DNA from: CAVOKN01 sp963696505
Lineage (GTDB): Bacteria; Pseudomonadota; Gammaproteobacteria; Burkholderiales; Rhodocyclaceae
Assembly (NCBI GenBank): GCA_963696505.1
Contig: CAVOKN010000023.1
Location: 62,001 to 126,000 of the forward strand
Direction of reading: 5' to 3'
DNA length: 64,000 nucleotides
Both the position numbers and the translations under genes were made by a program. Positions 35,886 through 46,272 of this stretch are shown one piece after another. The notes below the pieces were generated by a model that was given only the letters and a program-made list of their open reading frames with translations, did no database searches and had not been told where the DNA came from. The stretch's first letter is position 1, and every line of letters starts with the position of its first letter.

Positions 35886-36974
35886 ATGAGCATCTCGGAA
35901 CTGCAAGTCCAGACGGCCCTGAAGGAACTGACCGATGCCAACACCGGCAAGGACTATGTGAGCACTCGCTGCGCCCGCAACATCAAGATCAGCGGGGCCG
36001 ACGTTTCGCTGGACATCGAACTTGGCTACCCGGCGAAGACCCAGATCGACGGCATACGCGAAGCGGTGATCGCCAAGCTGCAGGCCATTCCCGGCGCGGG
36101 CAACGTCAGCGCCAACGTTTATTCGAGGATTGTTTCGCACGCCGTGCAGCGCGGCGTCAAGCTGCTGCCCGCGGTAAAGAACATCATTGCCATCGCCTCC
36201 GGCAAGGGTGGCGTGGGCAAGAGCACGACGGCGGTGAACCTGGCGCTGGCGCTGGCGGCGGAGGGCGCGCAGGTGGCGATTCTTGATGCCGACATCTACG
36301 GCCCGTCCCAGCCCCAGATGCTGGGCATCACCGCACGCCCGGAATCGGCCGACGGCAAGACGCTGGAGCCGATGGAGGCCTATGGCCTGCAGGCGATGTC
36401 GGTGGGCTTCCTGATCGACGTCGAGACGCCCATGGTGTGGCGCGGCCCGATGGTGACCCAGGCGCTGCAGCAACTGCTGGGCGACACCAACTGGAAGGAC
36501 GTGGACTACCTGGTTGTGGACCTGCCGCCGGGCACCGGCGACATCCAGCTCACGCTGGCGCAACAGGTGCCGGTTACCGGTGCCGTGATCGTCACCACGC
36601 CCCAGGACATCGCCCTGCTGGATGCCCGCAAGGGACTGAAAATGTTCGAGAAAGTGGGTATTCCTATCCTCGGCATCGTGGAAAACATGAGCATCCACAT
36701 CTGCTCCAATTGCGGCCACGAGGAACACATCTTCGGCTCCGGCGGCGCCGAACGCATGTCCAAGGACTACGACGTGGAGGTGCTGGGCGCCTTGCCGCTG
36801 GACATCCGCATCCGCCAGGAAACGGACTCCGGCAAGCCCACCGTGGTGGCGGAACCGGATAGCCGCATCGCCGAGATCTACCGCGCCATTGCCCGCCGCG
36901 TGGCAGTGAAGATCGCCGAAAAGGCGAAGGACATGAGCGCCAAGTTCCCGAGCATTGTGATCCAGAACACCTGA
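35886..36974 (+). CDS. apbC: Mrp/ApbC-type P-loop iron-sulfur cluster carrier
   Basis: 362 residues. N-terminal DUF59/MIP18-like domain (about 1-85), then the deviant Walker A GKGGVGKSTT (about 107-116), Walker-type VVDLPPGTGDIQLTL, and the cluster-binding CxxC in ICSNCGHEEHIF. ATP-dependent scaffold that delivers 4Fe-4S clusters to target enzymes. It is divergent from metG, a pairing conserved in many proteobacteria. It starts ATG 35886 after GGCGGAGACACC. Complete and intact. Confidence 0.95.
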   Translation: MSISELQVQTALKELTDANTGKDYVSTRCARNIKISGADVSLDIELGYPAKTQIDGIREAVIAKLQAIPGAGNVSANVYSRIVSHAVQRGVKLLPAVKNIIAIASGKGGVGKSTTAVNLALALAAEGAQVAILDADIYGPSQPQMLGITARPESADGKTLEPMEAYGLQAMSVGFLIDVETPMVWRGPMVTQALQQLLGDTNWKDVDYLVVDLPPGTGDIQLTLAQQVPVTGAVIVTTPQDIALLDARKGLKMFEKVGIPILGIVENMSIHICSNCGHEEHIFGSGGAERMSKDYDVEVLGALPLDIRIRQETDSGKPTVVAEPDSRIAEIYRAIARRVAVKIAEKAKDMSAKFPSIVIQNT

Positions 36975-37030
36975 GGGTCCGTTGCGGGAAGTGCTTGCAG
37001 AACCCCGCGGTGCGGCCTATCATACGCCGT

Positions 37031-37366
37031 ATGACGCGGCTACCCCAGGAGCGAGTTGTCAATGAGCATGTGGCCGACTACCCCGTCGCGGGGCCGGCCG
37101 CGCTGCGCATCAACGCCCGCCTCGACCCGCAGACAGCCTCGGAACTCGACGCCCTGGTCAAGGCGGGCGGCCAGACTGTCACCGAAGTGGTCAAGAACGC
37201 CATCCACTGCTACTACCGGCAGCAGACCGAGCGCGCGAGCCAGCCCGCGCTCGATCTGTTCCGCTTGGCCGGCCTGATCGGCTGCGCCGACGGCCCGCCG
37301 GATCTCTCCAGCCGCTACAAGGACTACCTGGGCGAATCGCTGGTGCAGAAGCACGCGCTGAAGTGA
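37031..37366 (+). CDS. Ribbon-helix-helix (CopG-type) antitoxin
   Basis: 111 residues from ATG 37031; the true start may be a few codons later, as there is no clear ribosome site. The RHH fold is in ALRINARLDPQTASELDALV ... TVTEVVKNAIHCYYRQQ (about residues 24-66); the C-terminal tail (LDLFRLAGLIGCADGPPDLS) would wrap the toxin. Its stop overlaps the toxin's GTG start (GTGA at 37363). RHH antitoxins bind DNA as dimers and repress the operon. Confidence 0.8.
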   Translation: MTRLPQERVVNEHVADYPVAGPAALRINARLDPQTASELDALVKAGGQTVTEVVKNAIHCYYRQQTERASQPALDLFRLAGLIGCADGPPDLSSRYKDYLGESLVQKHALK

Positions 37367-37794
37367 TCATCGCCGACACGGGATTTTTCCTCGCGGTGGC
37401 GAATCGCCGCGACCGCTGGCACGATCGCGCGGTGGCGGCGCTCGCCGCGTTGTCCGAGCCGCTGGTTACCACCTGGCTGGTGGTCGGCGAGGCGAGCCAC
37501 CTGTTCTTGCGCCGCTTGGGAGTGGAAGCGCAATTGCGCTTCCTGGAACTCCAGACTCGCGGGGGACTGGACCTCGTCGATCTGAGCCGGGACGATCTGC
37601 CCAAGGCGCTGGCCCTGATGCGGCGTTATGCCGACCTGCCGATGGATCTCGCCGACGCCTCCCTGGTGCTACTGGCCGAGCGCCTGGGCCACGGCCGCAT
37701 CCTGTCCACCGACGAGCGTGACTTCGGCGCCTACCGCTGGAAGTATCGCGAACCGTTCCAGAATCTGCTCTTTCCCGCCGAGGGCACTCCATGA
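37363..37794 (+). CDS. PIN-domain ribonuclease toxin (VapC-like)
   Basis: 143 residues, GTG start overlapping the antitoxin stop. PIN core: MIIADTGFFLAVANRRD (first Asp), VVGEASHLFLRRLG (conserved Glu), DLADASLVLLAERLG (Asp) and ILSTDERDFGAYRW (Asp), the acidic set that binds Mg/Mn. Such toxins cleave tRNA or mRNA. The stop overlaps the ATG of dcd (ATGA at 37791-37794), so the toxin-antitoxin pair is coupled to the intein-containing dcd gene, an unusual arrangement. Confidence 0.85.
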   Translation: MIIADTGFFLAVANRRDRWHDRAVAALAALSEPLVTTWLVVGEASHLFLRRLGVEAQLRFLELQTRGGLDLVDLSRDDLPKALALMRRYADLPMDLADASLVLLAERLGHGRILSTDERDFGAYRWKYREPFQNLLFPAEGTP

Positions 37795-39587
37795 GCATCA
37801 AATCCGACAAGTGGATCCGCCGCATGGCGCTCGAACAGCGCATGATCGAGCCCTTCGAGGCAGGGCAGGTACGGGAGGAGGGCGGGCGCAAGATCGTCTC
37901 CTACGGCACATCGAGCTACGGCTACGACATCCGCTGCTCGAACGAATTCAAGCTGTTCACCAACATCAACAGCACCATCGTCGATCCCAAGAACTTCGAC
38001 CCGAACTCGTTCGTCGAGGTGAACGCCGATTACTGCATCATCCCGCCCAACTCCTTCGCCCTGGCGCGCACGGTGGAGTACTTCCGCATTCCGCGCAACG
38101 TGCTCACCATTTGCTTGGGCAAGTGTCTTACTGGCGATACACGCGTCGTGGATGCGGAAACCGGCGCCTATGTCCCGATCACCGAGTTGGGCTGGGGGCG
38201 CACTACGTTGGCGATGCGCGATTGGCGCCTGGAGCCGGCGAAAGTTGCGGAGTTTGTGCCGCAAGGACGCAAGCCCGTATTCCGGTTGCGGACCAAGTCA
38301 GGGTTGCGCATCAAGGCCACGGCGAACCATCCGTTCCGGCAACTGGATGGGTGGACAGAGCTCGCGGCCTTGCGTCCTGGGGACCGCATTGCAGTCGCCC
38401 GAAGCGTGCCGGTTTTTGGCGCGCAGGCGCTTCCGGAGTGGGAGACGGCCCTGCTGGGGTTGATGATTTCCGAGGGCCAATGCAGAACCCCCGGCCACAG
38501 TCCCTCATTCACCTCGGCTGATCCGGTGCTGGTTCGGTTGTTCGAGGAATGTGTCGCGGAAGGTGGCCTCGGTTGTGTGACGCCGCGCAACCGCTACGGC
38601 TATCGCGTGGTGAATCGAGTCGGCCGGGGAGGGCGGGCGATGCGCAATCGCGCGAGCCTGTGGCTGCGGGGCTACGCCCTGGACGTGAATGCGGCGCAAA
38701 AATTCGTCCCGCAATCGGTTTTCACGGCCCCCAGAGCAAACGTGAGCCGGTTCTTGCGGGCCCTGTTTTCCGGCGATGGGGGCATCTACCGTTCACGCGA
38801 TAGCTTCTTTCTGGAGTACTACTCCATGTCGCGCCGTCTGGTCGAAGATGTCCATCACTTGTTGTTGCGCTTCGGCATCGTTTCCCTGATGCGGGAAAAG
38901 AAGACCCATCTGGGCACGATCGCCCACAGAGTGCAAATAACCGACCGGGAGCACATTCGGCGGTTTGCCGAAGAGATCGGCTTCTGGCCGGAGTCGATCA
39001 AACAGGAGCGGCTTGAAAACGAGATCTTGCCTGCCCTGGGTGCCCAGCGGACGCGAAGCAACTTCGACACGCTCCCGCGGGAAGCCTGGGTCCAGGTGCG
39101 TGCAGCGGTGGCGGCGGTGGGCATGTCCTTGCGCGCCGCCGGTGTATCGGGCACCCAGCCCGCCCAGTCGGTTCCATTGAGGCTGGCGGAATCGCTGGCG
39201 CGCGTCGCTGCCGGTAGTGAATTAGCCGCGCTCGCCGAAGGTCCGCTGTGGGACGTGGTGGATTGCATTGAGCCCGCCGGGGAAGAAGAGGTGTTCGATC
39301 TGTGCGTACCACGGGCTCACAATTTTCTGGCCAATGGTTTCGTGGTTCACAACTCCACCTACGCCCGCTGCGGCATCATCGTGAACGTCACGCCCTTCGA
39401 GCCGGAGTGGGAAGGCTATGTGACGCTGGAGTTCTCCAACACCACACCCCTGCCCGCCAAGATCTACGCCAACGAGGGCGTGGCCCAGGTGCTGTTCTTC
39501 GAATCGGACGAGGTCTGCGAGACCTCCTACAAGGACCGTGGCGGCAAGTATCAGGGGCAGGTGGGCGTCACCCTGCCCAAGATCTGA
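37791..39587 (+). CDS. dcd: dCTP deaminase interrupted by an intein
   Basis: 598-residue precursor. Extein N (1-111, MSIKSDKWIRRMALEQRMIE to LTICLGK) and extein C (522-598, STYARCGIIVNVTPFEPEWE to GVTLPKI) join to a normal 188-residue Dcd. The enzyme deaminates dCTP to dUTP in thymidylate supply; thyA lies at the other end of the window. The splice point falls inside LGK/STYARCG, the conserved active-site segment with the catalytic Ser and Arg, so the unspliced protein should be inactive. The reading frame is open throughout. The start overlaps the PIN toxin stop. Confidence 0.95.
   Translation: MSIKSDKWIRRMALEQRMIEPFEAGQVREEGGRKIVSYGTSSYGYDIRCSNEFKLFTNINSTIVDPKNFDPNSFVEVNADYCIIPPNSFALARTVEYFRIPRNVLTICLGKCLTGDTRVVDAETGAYVPITELGWGRTTLAMRDWRLEPAKVAEFVPQGRKPVFRLRTKSGLRIKATANHPFRQLDGWTELAALRPGDRIAVARSVPVFGAQALPEWETALLGLMISEGQCRTPGHSPSFTSADPVLVRLFEECVAEGGLGCVTPRNRYGYRVVNRVGRGGRAMRNRASLWLRGYALDVNAAQKFVPQSVFTAPRANVSRFLRALFSGDGGIYRSRDSFFLEYYSMSRRLVEDVHHLLLRFGIVSLMREKKTHLGTIAHRVQITDREHIRRFAEEIGFWPESIKQERLENEILPALGAQRTRSNFDTLPREAWVQVRAAVAAVGMSLRAAGVSGTQPAQSVPLRLAESLARVAAGSELAALAEGPLWDVVDCIEPAGEEEVFDLCVPRAHNFLANGFVVHNSTYARCGIIVNVTPFEPEWEGYVTLEFSNTTPLPAKIYANEGVAQVLFFESDEVCETSYKDRGGKYQGQVGVTLPKI
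38124..39353 (+). mobile_element. Intein with LAGLIDADG homing endonuclease in dcd
   Basis: 410 residues (C112 to N521 of the precursor). Block A CLTGDTRVVDAETG begins with the nucleophile Cys; block B has the TxxH-type ATANHPF; the endonuclease blocks are LLGLMISEGQ and LRALFSGDGGIY, both keeping acidic residues at the LAGLIDADG catalytic position; block F is EEVFDLCVPRAHNFLANG and block G FVVHN, followed by the +1 Ser of the extein. Everything needed for class 1 splicing and homing appears present. No frame break lies inside, unlike several flanking genes. Confidence 0.93.
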
Positions 39588-39683
39588 GCCCGCGCTTCCT
39601 GCCCGCTGTGTCCTGACCCGTCGCGGGTCTATACTTCGCCCCTTTTCTTTCCCCGCTGGTCCTGACGCGCGAAGGAGCACGCC

Positions 39684-41937
39684 ATGCGTTTCCGCTTTCC
39701 TGTCTTCATCATCGACGAAGACTTCCGCTCCGAGAACGCGAGCGGGCTGGGCGTTCGCGCTCTGGCCAAGGCGATCGAGGAGGAAAGCATGGAGGTGATG
39801 GGGGTCACGAGCTACGGCGACCTGACCTCCTTCGCCCAGCAGCAGTCCCGCGCCTCGTGCTTCATCCTCTCGATAGACGATGAGGAGTTCGGTGCCGGTT
39901 CGCCCGAGGAAACGCAGGCGGCCCTTGCCACGCTGCGCGGGTTCGTAAAGGAAATCCGCTTTCGCAACGCCGACATCCCGATCTTCCTCTACGGCGAGAC
40001 GCGCACCTCGCGCCACATTCCGAACGACGTGCTGCGCGAGTTGCACGGGTTCATCCACATGTTCGAGGACACGCCGGAGTTCATCGCGCGCTACGTGGTG
40101 CGCGAGGCGCGCGCCTACCTCGACTCACTCGCGCCGCCCTTCTTCCGGGCGCTCACGCACTACGCGGCGGACGGCTCCTACTCCTGGCACTGCCCCGGCC
40201 ATTCGGGGGGCGTGGCCTTCCTAAAAAGTCCGGTGGGACAAATGTTCCACCAGTTCTTCGGCGAGAACATGCTGCGCGCCGACGTGTGCAACTCGGTGGA
40301 CGAACTGGGGCAACTGCTCGACCACTCTGGGCCGGTGGCGGCCTCGGAACGCAATGCGGCGCGCATCTTCAATTGCGACCACCTGTTCTTCGTCACCAAC
40401 GGCACGTCGACCTCCAACAAGATCGTCTGGCACTCGACGGTGGCGCCGGACGACATCGTGGTGGTGGACCGCAACTGCCACAAGTCGGTGCTCCACTCGA
40501 TCATCATGACCGGGGCGATCCCGGTGTTCCTGATGCCGACGCGCAACCACTACGGCATCATCGGGCCCATCCCCCTGGATGAGTTCCGCCCCGAGAACAT
40601 CCAGAAGAAGGTCGACGCCAATCCCTTTGCGCGCGGTGTCAAGTCCAAGCCGCGGATTCTCACCATCACCCAGAGCACCTACGACGGCGTGCTCTACAAC
40701 GTGGACGCCATCAAGCAGATGCTGGACGGGCGGATCGACACGCTGCTGTTCGACGAGGCCTGGCTGCCCCACGCCACGTTCCACGAGTTCTACGTCGGCA
40801 TGCATGCCATCGGCAAGGATCGGCCGCGCTGCCACACGTCGATGGTGTTCGCCACCCAGTTCGACCCACAAGCTGCTCGCCGGCCTGTCGCAGGCATCGC
40901 AGATCCTGGTGCAGGAATCCGAGACGCGCCAGCTCGACCGCGACATCTTCAACGAAGCCTACCTGATGCACAGCTCCACCAGCCCGCAGTACGCCATCAT
41001 TGCCTCCTGCGACGTGGCGGCGGCGATGATGGAGCCGCCCGGCGGCACTGCGCTGGTGGAGGAGTCGATCCTCGAGGCGCTGAACTTCCGCCGCGCGATG
41101 CGCAAGGTGGATGAGGAGTGGGGCGCCGACTGGTGGTTCAAGGTATGGGGGCCGGACTACCTGGCCGAGGAGGGCATCGGCAGCCGCGACGACTGGATGA
41201 TCAAGGACAGCGAGCGCTGGCACGGCTTCGGCAATCTGGCGCCGGGGTTCAACATGCTCGACCCCATCAAGGCCACCGTCATCACCCCGGGCCTCGACGT
41301 GGACGGCGAGTTCGCCGAGCGCGGCATTCCGGCAGCCATCGTCACCAAGTATCTGGCCGAGCACGGCATCGTGGTGGAGAAGACCGGCCTCTATTCCTTC
41401 TTCATCATGTTCACCATCGGCATCACCAAGGGCCGCTGGAATACGCTGGTGACCGAACTGCAGCAGTTCAAGGACGACTACGACCGCAACCAGCCGCTGT
41501 GGCGCGTGCTGCCGGAATTCATCCAGGCACATCCACGCTACGAGAAGGTCGGGCTGCGCGAGCTGTGCGACCAGATCCACGGCCTGTACAAGGCCAACGA
41601 CGTGGCGCGCTTGACCACCGAGATGTACCTCTCGAACATGGTGCCGGCGATGAAGCCGGCGGACGCCTTCGCCAAGATGGCGCATCGGGAGATCGACCGC
41701 GTGCCGATAGACGAACTGGAGGGCCGCATCACCAGCGTGCTCCTCACCCCCTACCCGCCGGGCATACCGCTGCTGATTCCCGGCGAGCGCTTCAACCGCA
41801 CCATCGTGCGCTACCTGCAGTTCGCGCGCGAGTTCAACGAGCGCTTCCCCGGCTTCGAGACCGACATCCACGGTCTGGTCGAGGACAAGGGCGAGGGGCC
41901 GGTGCGCTACTTCGTCGATTGCGTGGCGGCGGTCTGA
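39684..41937 (+). CDS. PLP-dependent basic amino acid decarboxylase (arginine/lysine/ornithine), one frame break
   Basis: About 750 residues. N-terminal wing domain resembling a receiver (FPVFIIDEDFRSENASGLGV), then the fold-type I core: SYSWHCPGHSGGVAF, FFVTNGTSTSNKIV, NCHKSVLHSIIMTG, LLFDEAWLPHATF and the PLP lysine in QSTHKLLAGLSQAS. The last motif spans the break: an extra T near 40862 shifts the frame (3n+1 total). The C-terminal domain then runs intact to VRYFVDCVAAV. Such enzymes make cadaverine, putrescine or agmatine, consume protons and resist acid stress; which substrate is used cannot be told. AAGGAGC precedes the ATG. A GACCCG/CGGGTC hairpin and TATACT lie at 39615-39635. Confidence 0.9.
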
Positions 41938-41958
41938 GGCGCGACGGCCCGCGGCATG

Positions 41959-42483
41959 CTAGTCCCGGTTCGCGGGCCGCTCGTAGGTGACGAAGTGGTA
42001 GTCGAAGCCCTGTTCCGCGCAGCGACGGGACTCGCGCCCGACTTCGCGCCATGCCCTCCAATCGACGTCAGGGAAGCACGTGTCGCCGGCAAAGTCGGCA
42101 TCGATCTCGGTGACATGCAGGAGCGATGCTACGGGCAGCGCCGCCGCGTAGAGCCGAGCACCGCCGATGACGAAGATCCGGTCGTTGCCGCCGCAGGCTT
42201 CGAGCGCGCAAGCGAGGGTCGGAAAGACCTCGCAGCCGCCGGCGGCGAGCAACGGGTCGCGCGACACCACCAGGTTTCGCCGCCCCGGCAAGGGCCGACC
42301 GAGCGATTCCCAGGTCTTGCGTCCCATGACGATCGGGTGGCCCATGGTGAGCGCGCGGAAATGCCGGAGATCCTCCGGCAGCCGCCACGGCAGGGCGTTG
42401 TCGCGGCCGATGACCCGGTTGCGGGCCATGGCGACGACGATCTCGACGGCAGGGGAGGGGTCGGACGGTGCGCTTCGCGTCAC
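41959..42483 (-). CDS. folA: Dihydrofolate reductase
   Basis: 174 residues. DHFR signatures: VVAMARNRVIGRDNALPWRL (substrate loop with W), PEDLRHFRALTMGHPIVMGR (catalytic acidic residue in LPED), RRNLVVSRD and IFVIGGARLYAAAL. It reduces dihydrofolate with NADPH, completing the cycle with thyA. Start ATG 42483; the reading converges with the decarboxylase gene 21 bases away. The neighbouring sensor kinase runs divergently and their 5' ends nearly touch. Confidence 0.93.
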   Translation of the reverse strand: MTRSAPSDPSPAVEIVVAMARNRVIGRDNALPWRLPEDLRHFRALTMGHPIVMGRKTWESLGRPLPGRRNLVVSRDPLLAAGGCEVFPTLACALEACGGNDRIFVIGGARLYAAALPVASLLHVTEIDADFAGDTCFPDVDWRAWREVGRESRRCAEQGFDYHFVTYERPANRD

Positions 42484-42548
42484 GGTGGAATCCCAGCGGT
42501 ATAGTTGGCGGCGACGCCATTATATTCAACCTGCGCGGGCCGCATTTC

Positions 42549-43994
42549 TTGAACAGGCGCTACCCCAAATCCTTCCAGCGATTGATCCTCACCGGTTTCC
42601 TGCTGGTGGCGACGCCGCTGGCCTTGGCCATCGGTTACGCGGTGTTCACCCTTCAGGGCTTGGCCGCGCAGAGCGAACAGGCGGTCCAGCGCGCCTCCAG
42701 TGCGGCGCGTGCCAGCCGCCAGTTCGCCGAGTCGCTGATCGGCATGGAGCGCGCGCTGCGCCAATACGCGGTGTTGCGCGACGCGGAACTGGTGGAGGAC
42801 TACCGCCGGCTCAGCGCCGAGTTTCGGCGGGTGGCCGGGGAGCTTGCCGGCTCGCCGCTGGACAATGCCAGCGGCAACCGCATCGGTTCGCTGCTCGAGC
42901 GGGAACGCACGATCCATAGTCAGCTCGTGCAGAGCGGCGCATCCCAGGCCACGGTCGATAATCTGGTCGACCAGTTCCAGGCCATGGGCGACGACGCCCT
43001 GCCGGTGGTGGAGGCGGCGCGTGCCGTGGCCGATGCCGAGGTGGCGCGCCTGGAGCAGGAGGCGAGCCGGGCGCGCGACACGCTGCTGCTGCCGCTGGTG
43101 GCGGCGCTGGCGCTGGCGCTGGCGATCGCCTGGTGGTTCCGCAATATCGTTTCGGCGCAGATCACGCAGATCGACCAGGCGATCCGCGCCATCGGTCGCG
43201 GCGACTATGCCGATCCAATCATCGTGAGCGGCCCCGACGACCTTGCCTTCCTCGGCCAGCGTCTCGACTGGCTGCGCCAGCGCCTCGGCGACCTGGAGGA
43301 GCAGAAGAGCCGCTTCCTGCGCCACGTGTCGCACGAGCTGAAGACGCCGCTTACCGCGATCCGGGAAGGCGCGCAACTGATGGCGGACGAGGTACCCGGC
43401 CCGATCAACGAAGGCCAGCGCACCATCGTCGGCATCATGACGCAGAACAGCCTGCGCCTGCAGGCGCTGATCGAGGAACTGCTCAACTACCAGCAGGCGA
43501 GCCTTGCCGCCGGCAAGCTGGAAATGAAGCCGGTGGCGCTGGAGGTGCTTGCCGACCAGGTGCTCCTGACCCACCGGCTGGCCGCGGAGTCGCGCGCGAT
43601 CCGTGTGCAGAAGGTGCTGCCGCCGGTGCAGGTCGAGGGCGATGCGGAAAAGCTGCGGGTGGTGATCGACAACCTGATTACCAACGCGATCAAGTTCTCG
43701 CCGCGAGATGGCGTGGTTCGGGTGATGCTGAAGAGCGAGGCGGGCAACGCCGTGCTGGACGTCATCGACGAGGGGCCGGGTATCGCGGAGGCCGAGCGGG
43801 AGCGCATCTTCGATGCCTTCTTTCGCGGCAAGCGTGCCCGGGAAGGGGTGGAGGGCAGCGGCCTGGGGCTCGCCATTGCGCGCGAGTACGCGAGCGCGCA
43901 CCGCGGCAGGATCGAGGTGCTGGCGAGCCCGGAAGGGGGCGGACACTTTCGTGTTACGCTGCCCAAGGTCCGAAAAGAGCGTGTTCCGGGATGA
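42549..43994 (+). CDS. glrK: Sensor histidine kinase of the GlrK (YfhK/QseE) type
   Basis: Chosen start TTG 42549 (NRRYPKSFQRLILTGF), because the ATG at 42468 overlaps the folA coding start; the longer form would be 508 residues. Two membrane spans (LILTGFLLVATPLALAIGYA and LLLPLVAALALALAIAWWF) flank a helical periplasmic sensor of about 150 residues. Then HAMP, H-box FLRHVSHELKTPLTAI (phospho-His), N-box NLITNAIKFS and G-boxes DEGPGIAEAERERIFDAFF and GSGLGLAIA. Gene order kinase-lipoprotein-regulator matches glrK-qseG-glrR. It should phosphorylate the GlrR downstream in response to envelope signals. Confidence 0.88.
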   Translation: MNRRYPKSFQRLILTGFLLVATPLALAIGYAVFTLQGLAAQSEQAVQRASSAARASRQFAESLIGMERALRQYAVLRDAELVEDYRRLSAEFRRVAGELAGSPLDNASGNRIGSLLERERTIHSQLVQSGASQATVDNLVDQFQAMGDDALPVVEAARAVADAEVARLEQEASRARDTLLLPLVAALALALAIAWWFRNIVSAQITQIDQAIRAIGRGDYADPIIVSGPDDLAFLGQRLDWLRQRLGDLEEQKSRFLRHVSHELKTPLTAIREGAQLMADEVPGPINEGQRTIVGIMTQNSLRLQALIEELLNYQQASLAAGKLEMKPVALEVLADQVLLTHRLAAESRAIRVQKVLPPVQVEGDAEKLRVVIDNLITNAIKFSPRDGVVRVMLKSEAGNAVLDVIDEGPGIAEAERERIFDAFFRGKRAREGVEGSGLGLAIAREYASAHRGRIEVLASPEGGGHFRVTLPKVRKERVPG

Positions 43995-44629
43995 ACAAGA
44001 AAGCCTTCGCGGCGGCGTTGGTCGCGGCATTGCTGGCGAACGGCTGTGGCTTGTTCACGGTTGCGCCGCCTCCGGGGAGCGAAGTCACGGCGGTCGATCC
44101 ATGGTCGCAGGCGGCGAGCCTCTGGCGCAGCGCGGCGGAGATCGAGGGCGAGGAAGTGCTCGCGCTGCTGGCTTATTACCATCGCATGGCTGCGGCAGCG
44201 TCGGAGGAGCAGCGCAAGGAGTTCAACGCCGTGAGCCAGGCGTTCGCTCGCGACAAGAGCGAGAACGCGAGGCTCAGGCTGGCGCTGCTGATGTCGTTGC
44301 CGCATGCCTCGTTCCGCGACGAAGCGCGCCTCGCCAGCCTGCTCGACAACGCCACCAGCCGCAACGGCGCGCCCGATTCGGCGCGCCGCCATCTGGTGAC
44401 GCTGCTCTCCCGTCTCACCGCCGAACGCCAGCGTCAGGGGTCTCTGTTGCGAGACGAGCAAAAGAAGCTCGAAGCGCAAGTCAAGGACGAGCAGCGCCGC
44501 ACCGAGGAGCAGGAGAAGCGCGCCGACGACCTGCAGAAGCGAAGCGACGAACTGCAGGAAAAACTGGACAAGCTGCTCGCCATCGAACGGGAACTGCGTA
44601 CTCGGGCACCGCGGCCCTCATCCAGATGA
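43991..44629 (+). CDS. qseG: QseG-like lipoprotein
   Basis: 212 residues; ATG overlaps the kinase stop (ATGA at 43991-43994). Lipoprotein signal MNKKAFAAALVAALLANGCG with lipobox LLANGC. The body is helical with a long C-terminal coiled coil (about 150-205, KKLEAQVKDEQRRTEEQEKR ... LQEKLDKLLAIERELRT). In enterobacteria QseG is an outer-membrane lipoprotein that controls GlrK activity. The identification rests mainly on position between glrK and glrR, lipobox and coiled coil. Confidence 0.78.
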   Translation: MNKKAFAAALVAALLANGCGLFTVAPPPGSEVTAVDPWSQAASLWRSAAEIEGEEVLALLAYYHRMAAAASEEQRKEFNAVSQAFARDKSENARLRLALLMSLPHASFRDEARLASLLDNATSRNGAPDSARRHLVTLLSRLTAERQRQGSLLRDEQKKLEAQVKDEQRRTEEQEKRADDLQKRSDELQEKLDKLLAIERELRTRAPRPSSR

Positions 44630-44670
44630 GCGGGCCAGTTGGCCCGATGCTTGCTTTGGGCTAACCCACC

Positions 44671-46026
<1,356 letters not shown>

Positions 46027-46036
46027 TCGACTCCGA

Positions 46037-46068
46037 ATATCGCTGTCGCCACAAAGCGACAGCGATAT
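46037..46068. promoter_or_regulatory. Predicted GlrR-binding palindrome
   Basis: ATATCGCTGTCGC / GCGACAGCGATAT around CACAAA, a perfect 13-bp inverted repeat. Inside it TGTC (46044) and GACA (46058) are exactly 10 bases apart, the motif reported for GlrR upstream of enterobacterial glmY/glmZ. It lies about 175 bases before the start expected from the sigma-54 promoter at 46203, a normal enhancer distance. It could also work as a terminator for glrR, but no U tract follows. Confidence 0.65.
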
Positions 46069-46202
46069 CTCTGCAATTTCAGCCGCTTACGAATTCCTCG
46101 CGGATTGCCGTCGGGGTTTCGCAACAGATGCACTCGACGGGGCGCCTTGCACGAGCCTCCGAAACTCCTCCAACTAATTGATTGTGAATGACTTCGCATT
46201 GC

Positions 46203-46217
46203 TGGCATGGCGTTTGC
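46203..46217 (+). promoter_or_regulatory. Sigma-54 promoter
   Basis: TGGCATGGCGTTTGC: the invariant GG and GC pairs are spaced by 10 bases, and TGGCA/TTTGC match the -24/-12 consensus. It is 56 bases before the ATG at 46273 and downstream of the GlrR palindrome. Confidence 0.7.
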
Positions 46218-46272
46218 GAAAGCCGTGGCACCTGCCGAGTCCGGCGGTCGAAACCGGGATGCCTGAACGAGC

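Noticed and set aside
46037..46068. Palindrome after glrR as a simple terminator
   Set aside because: No U tract follows on either strand, and the TGTC-N10-GACA spacing plus a downstream sigma-54 promoter fits a regulator site better, though a double role is possible.
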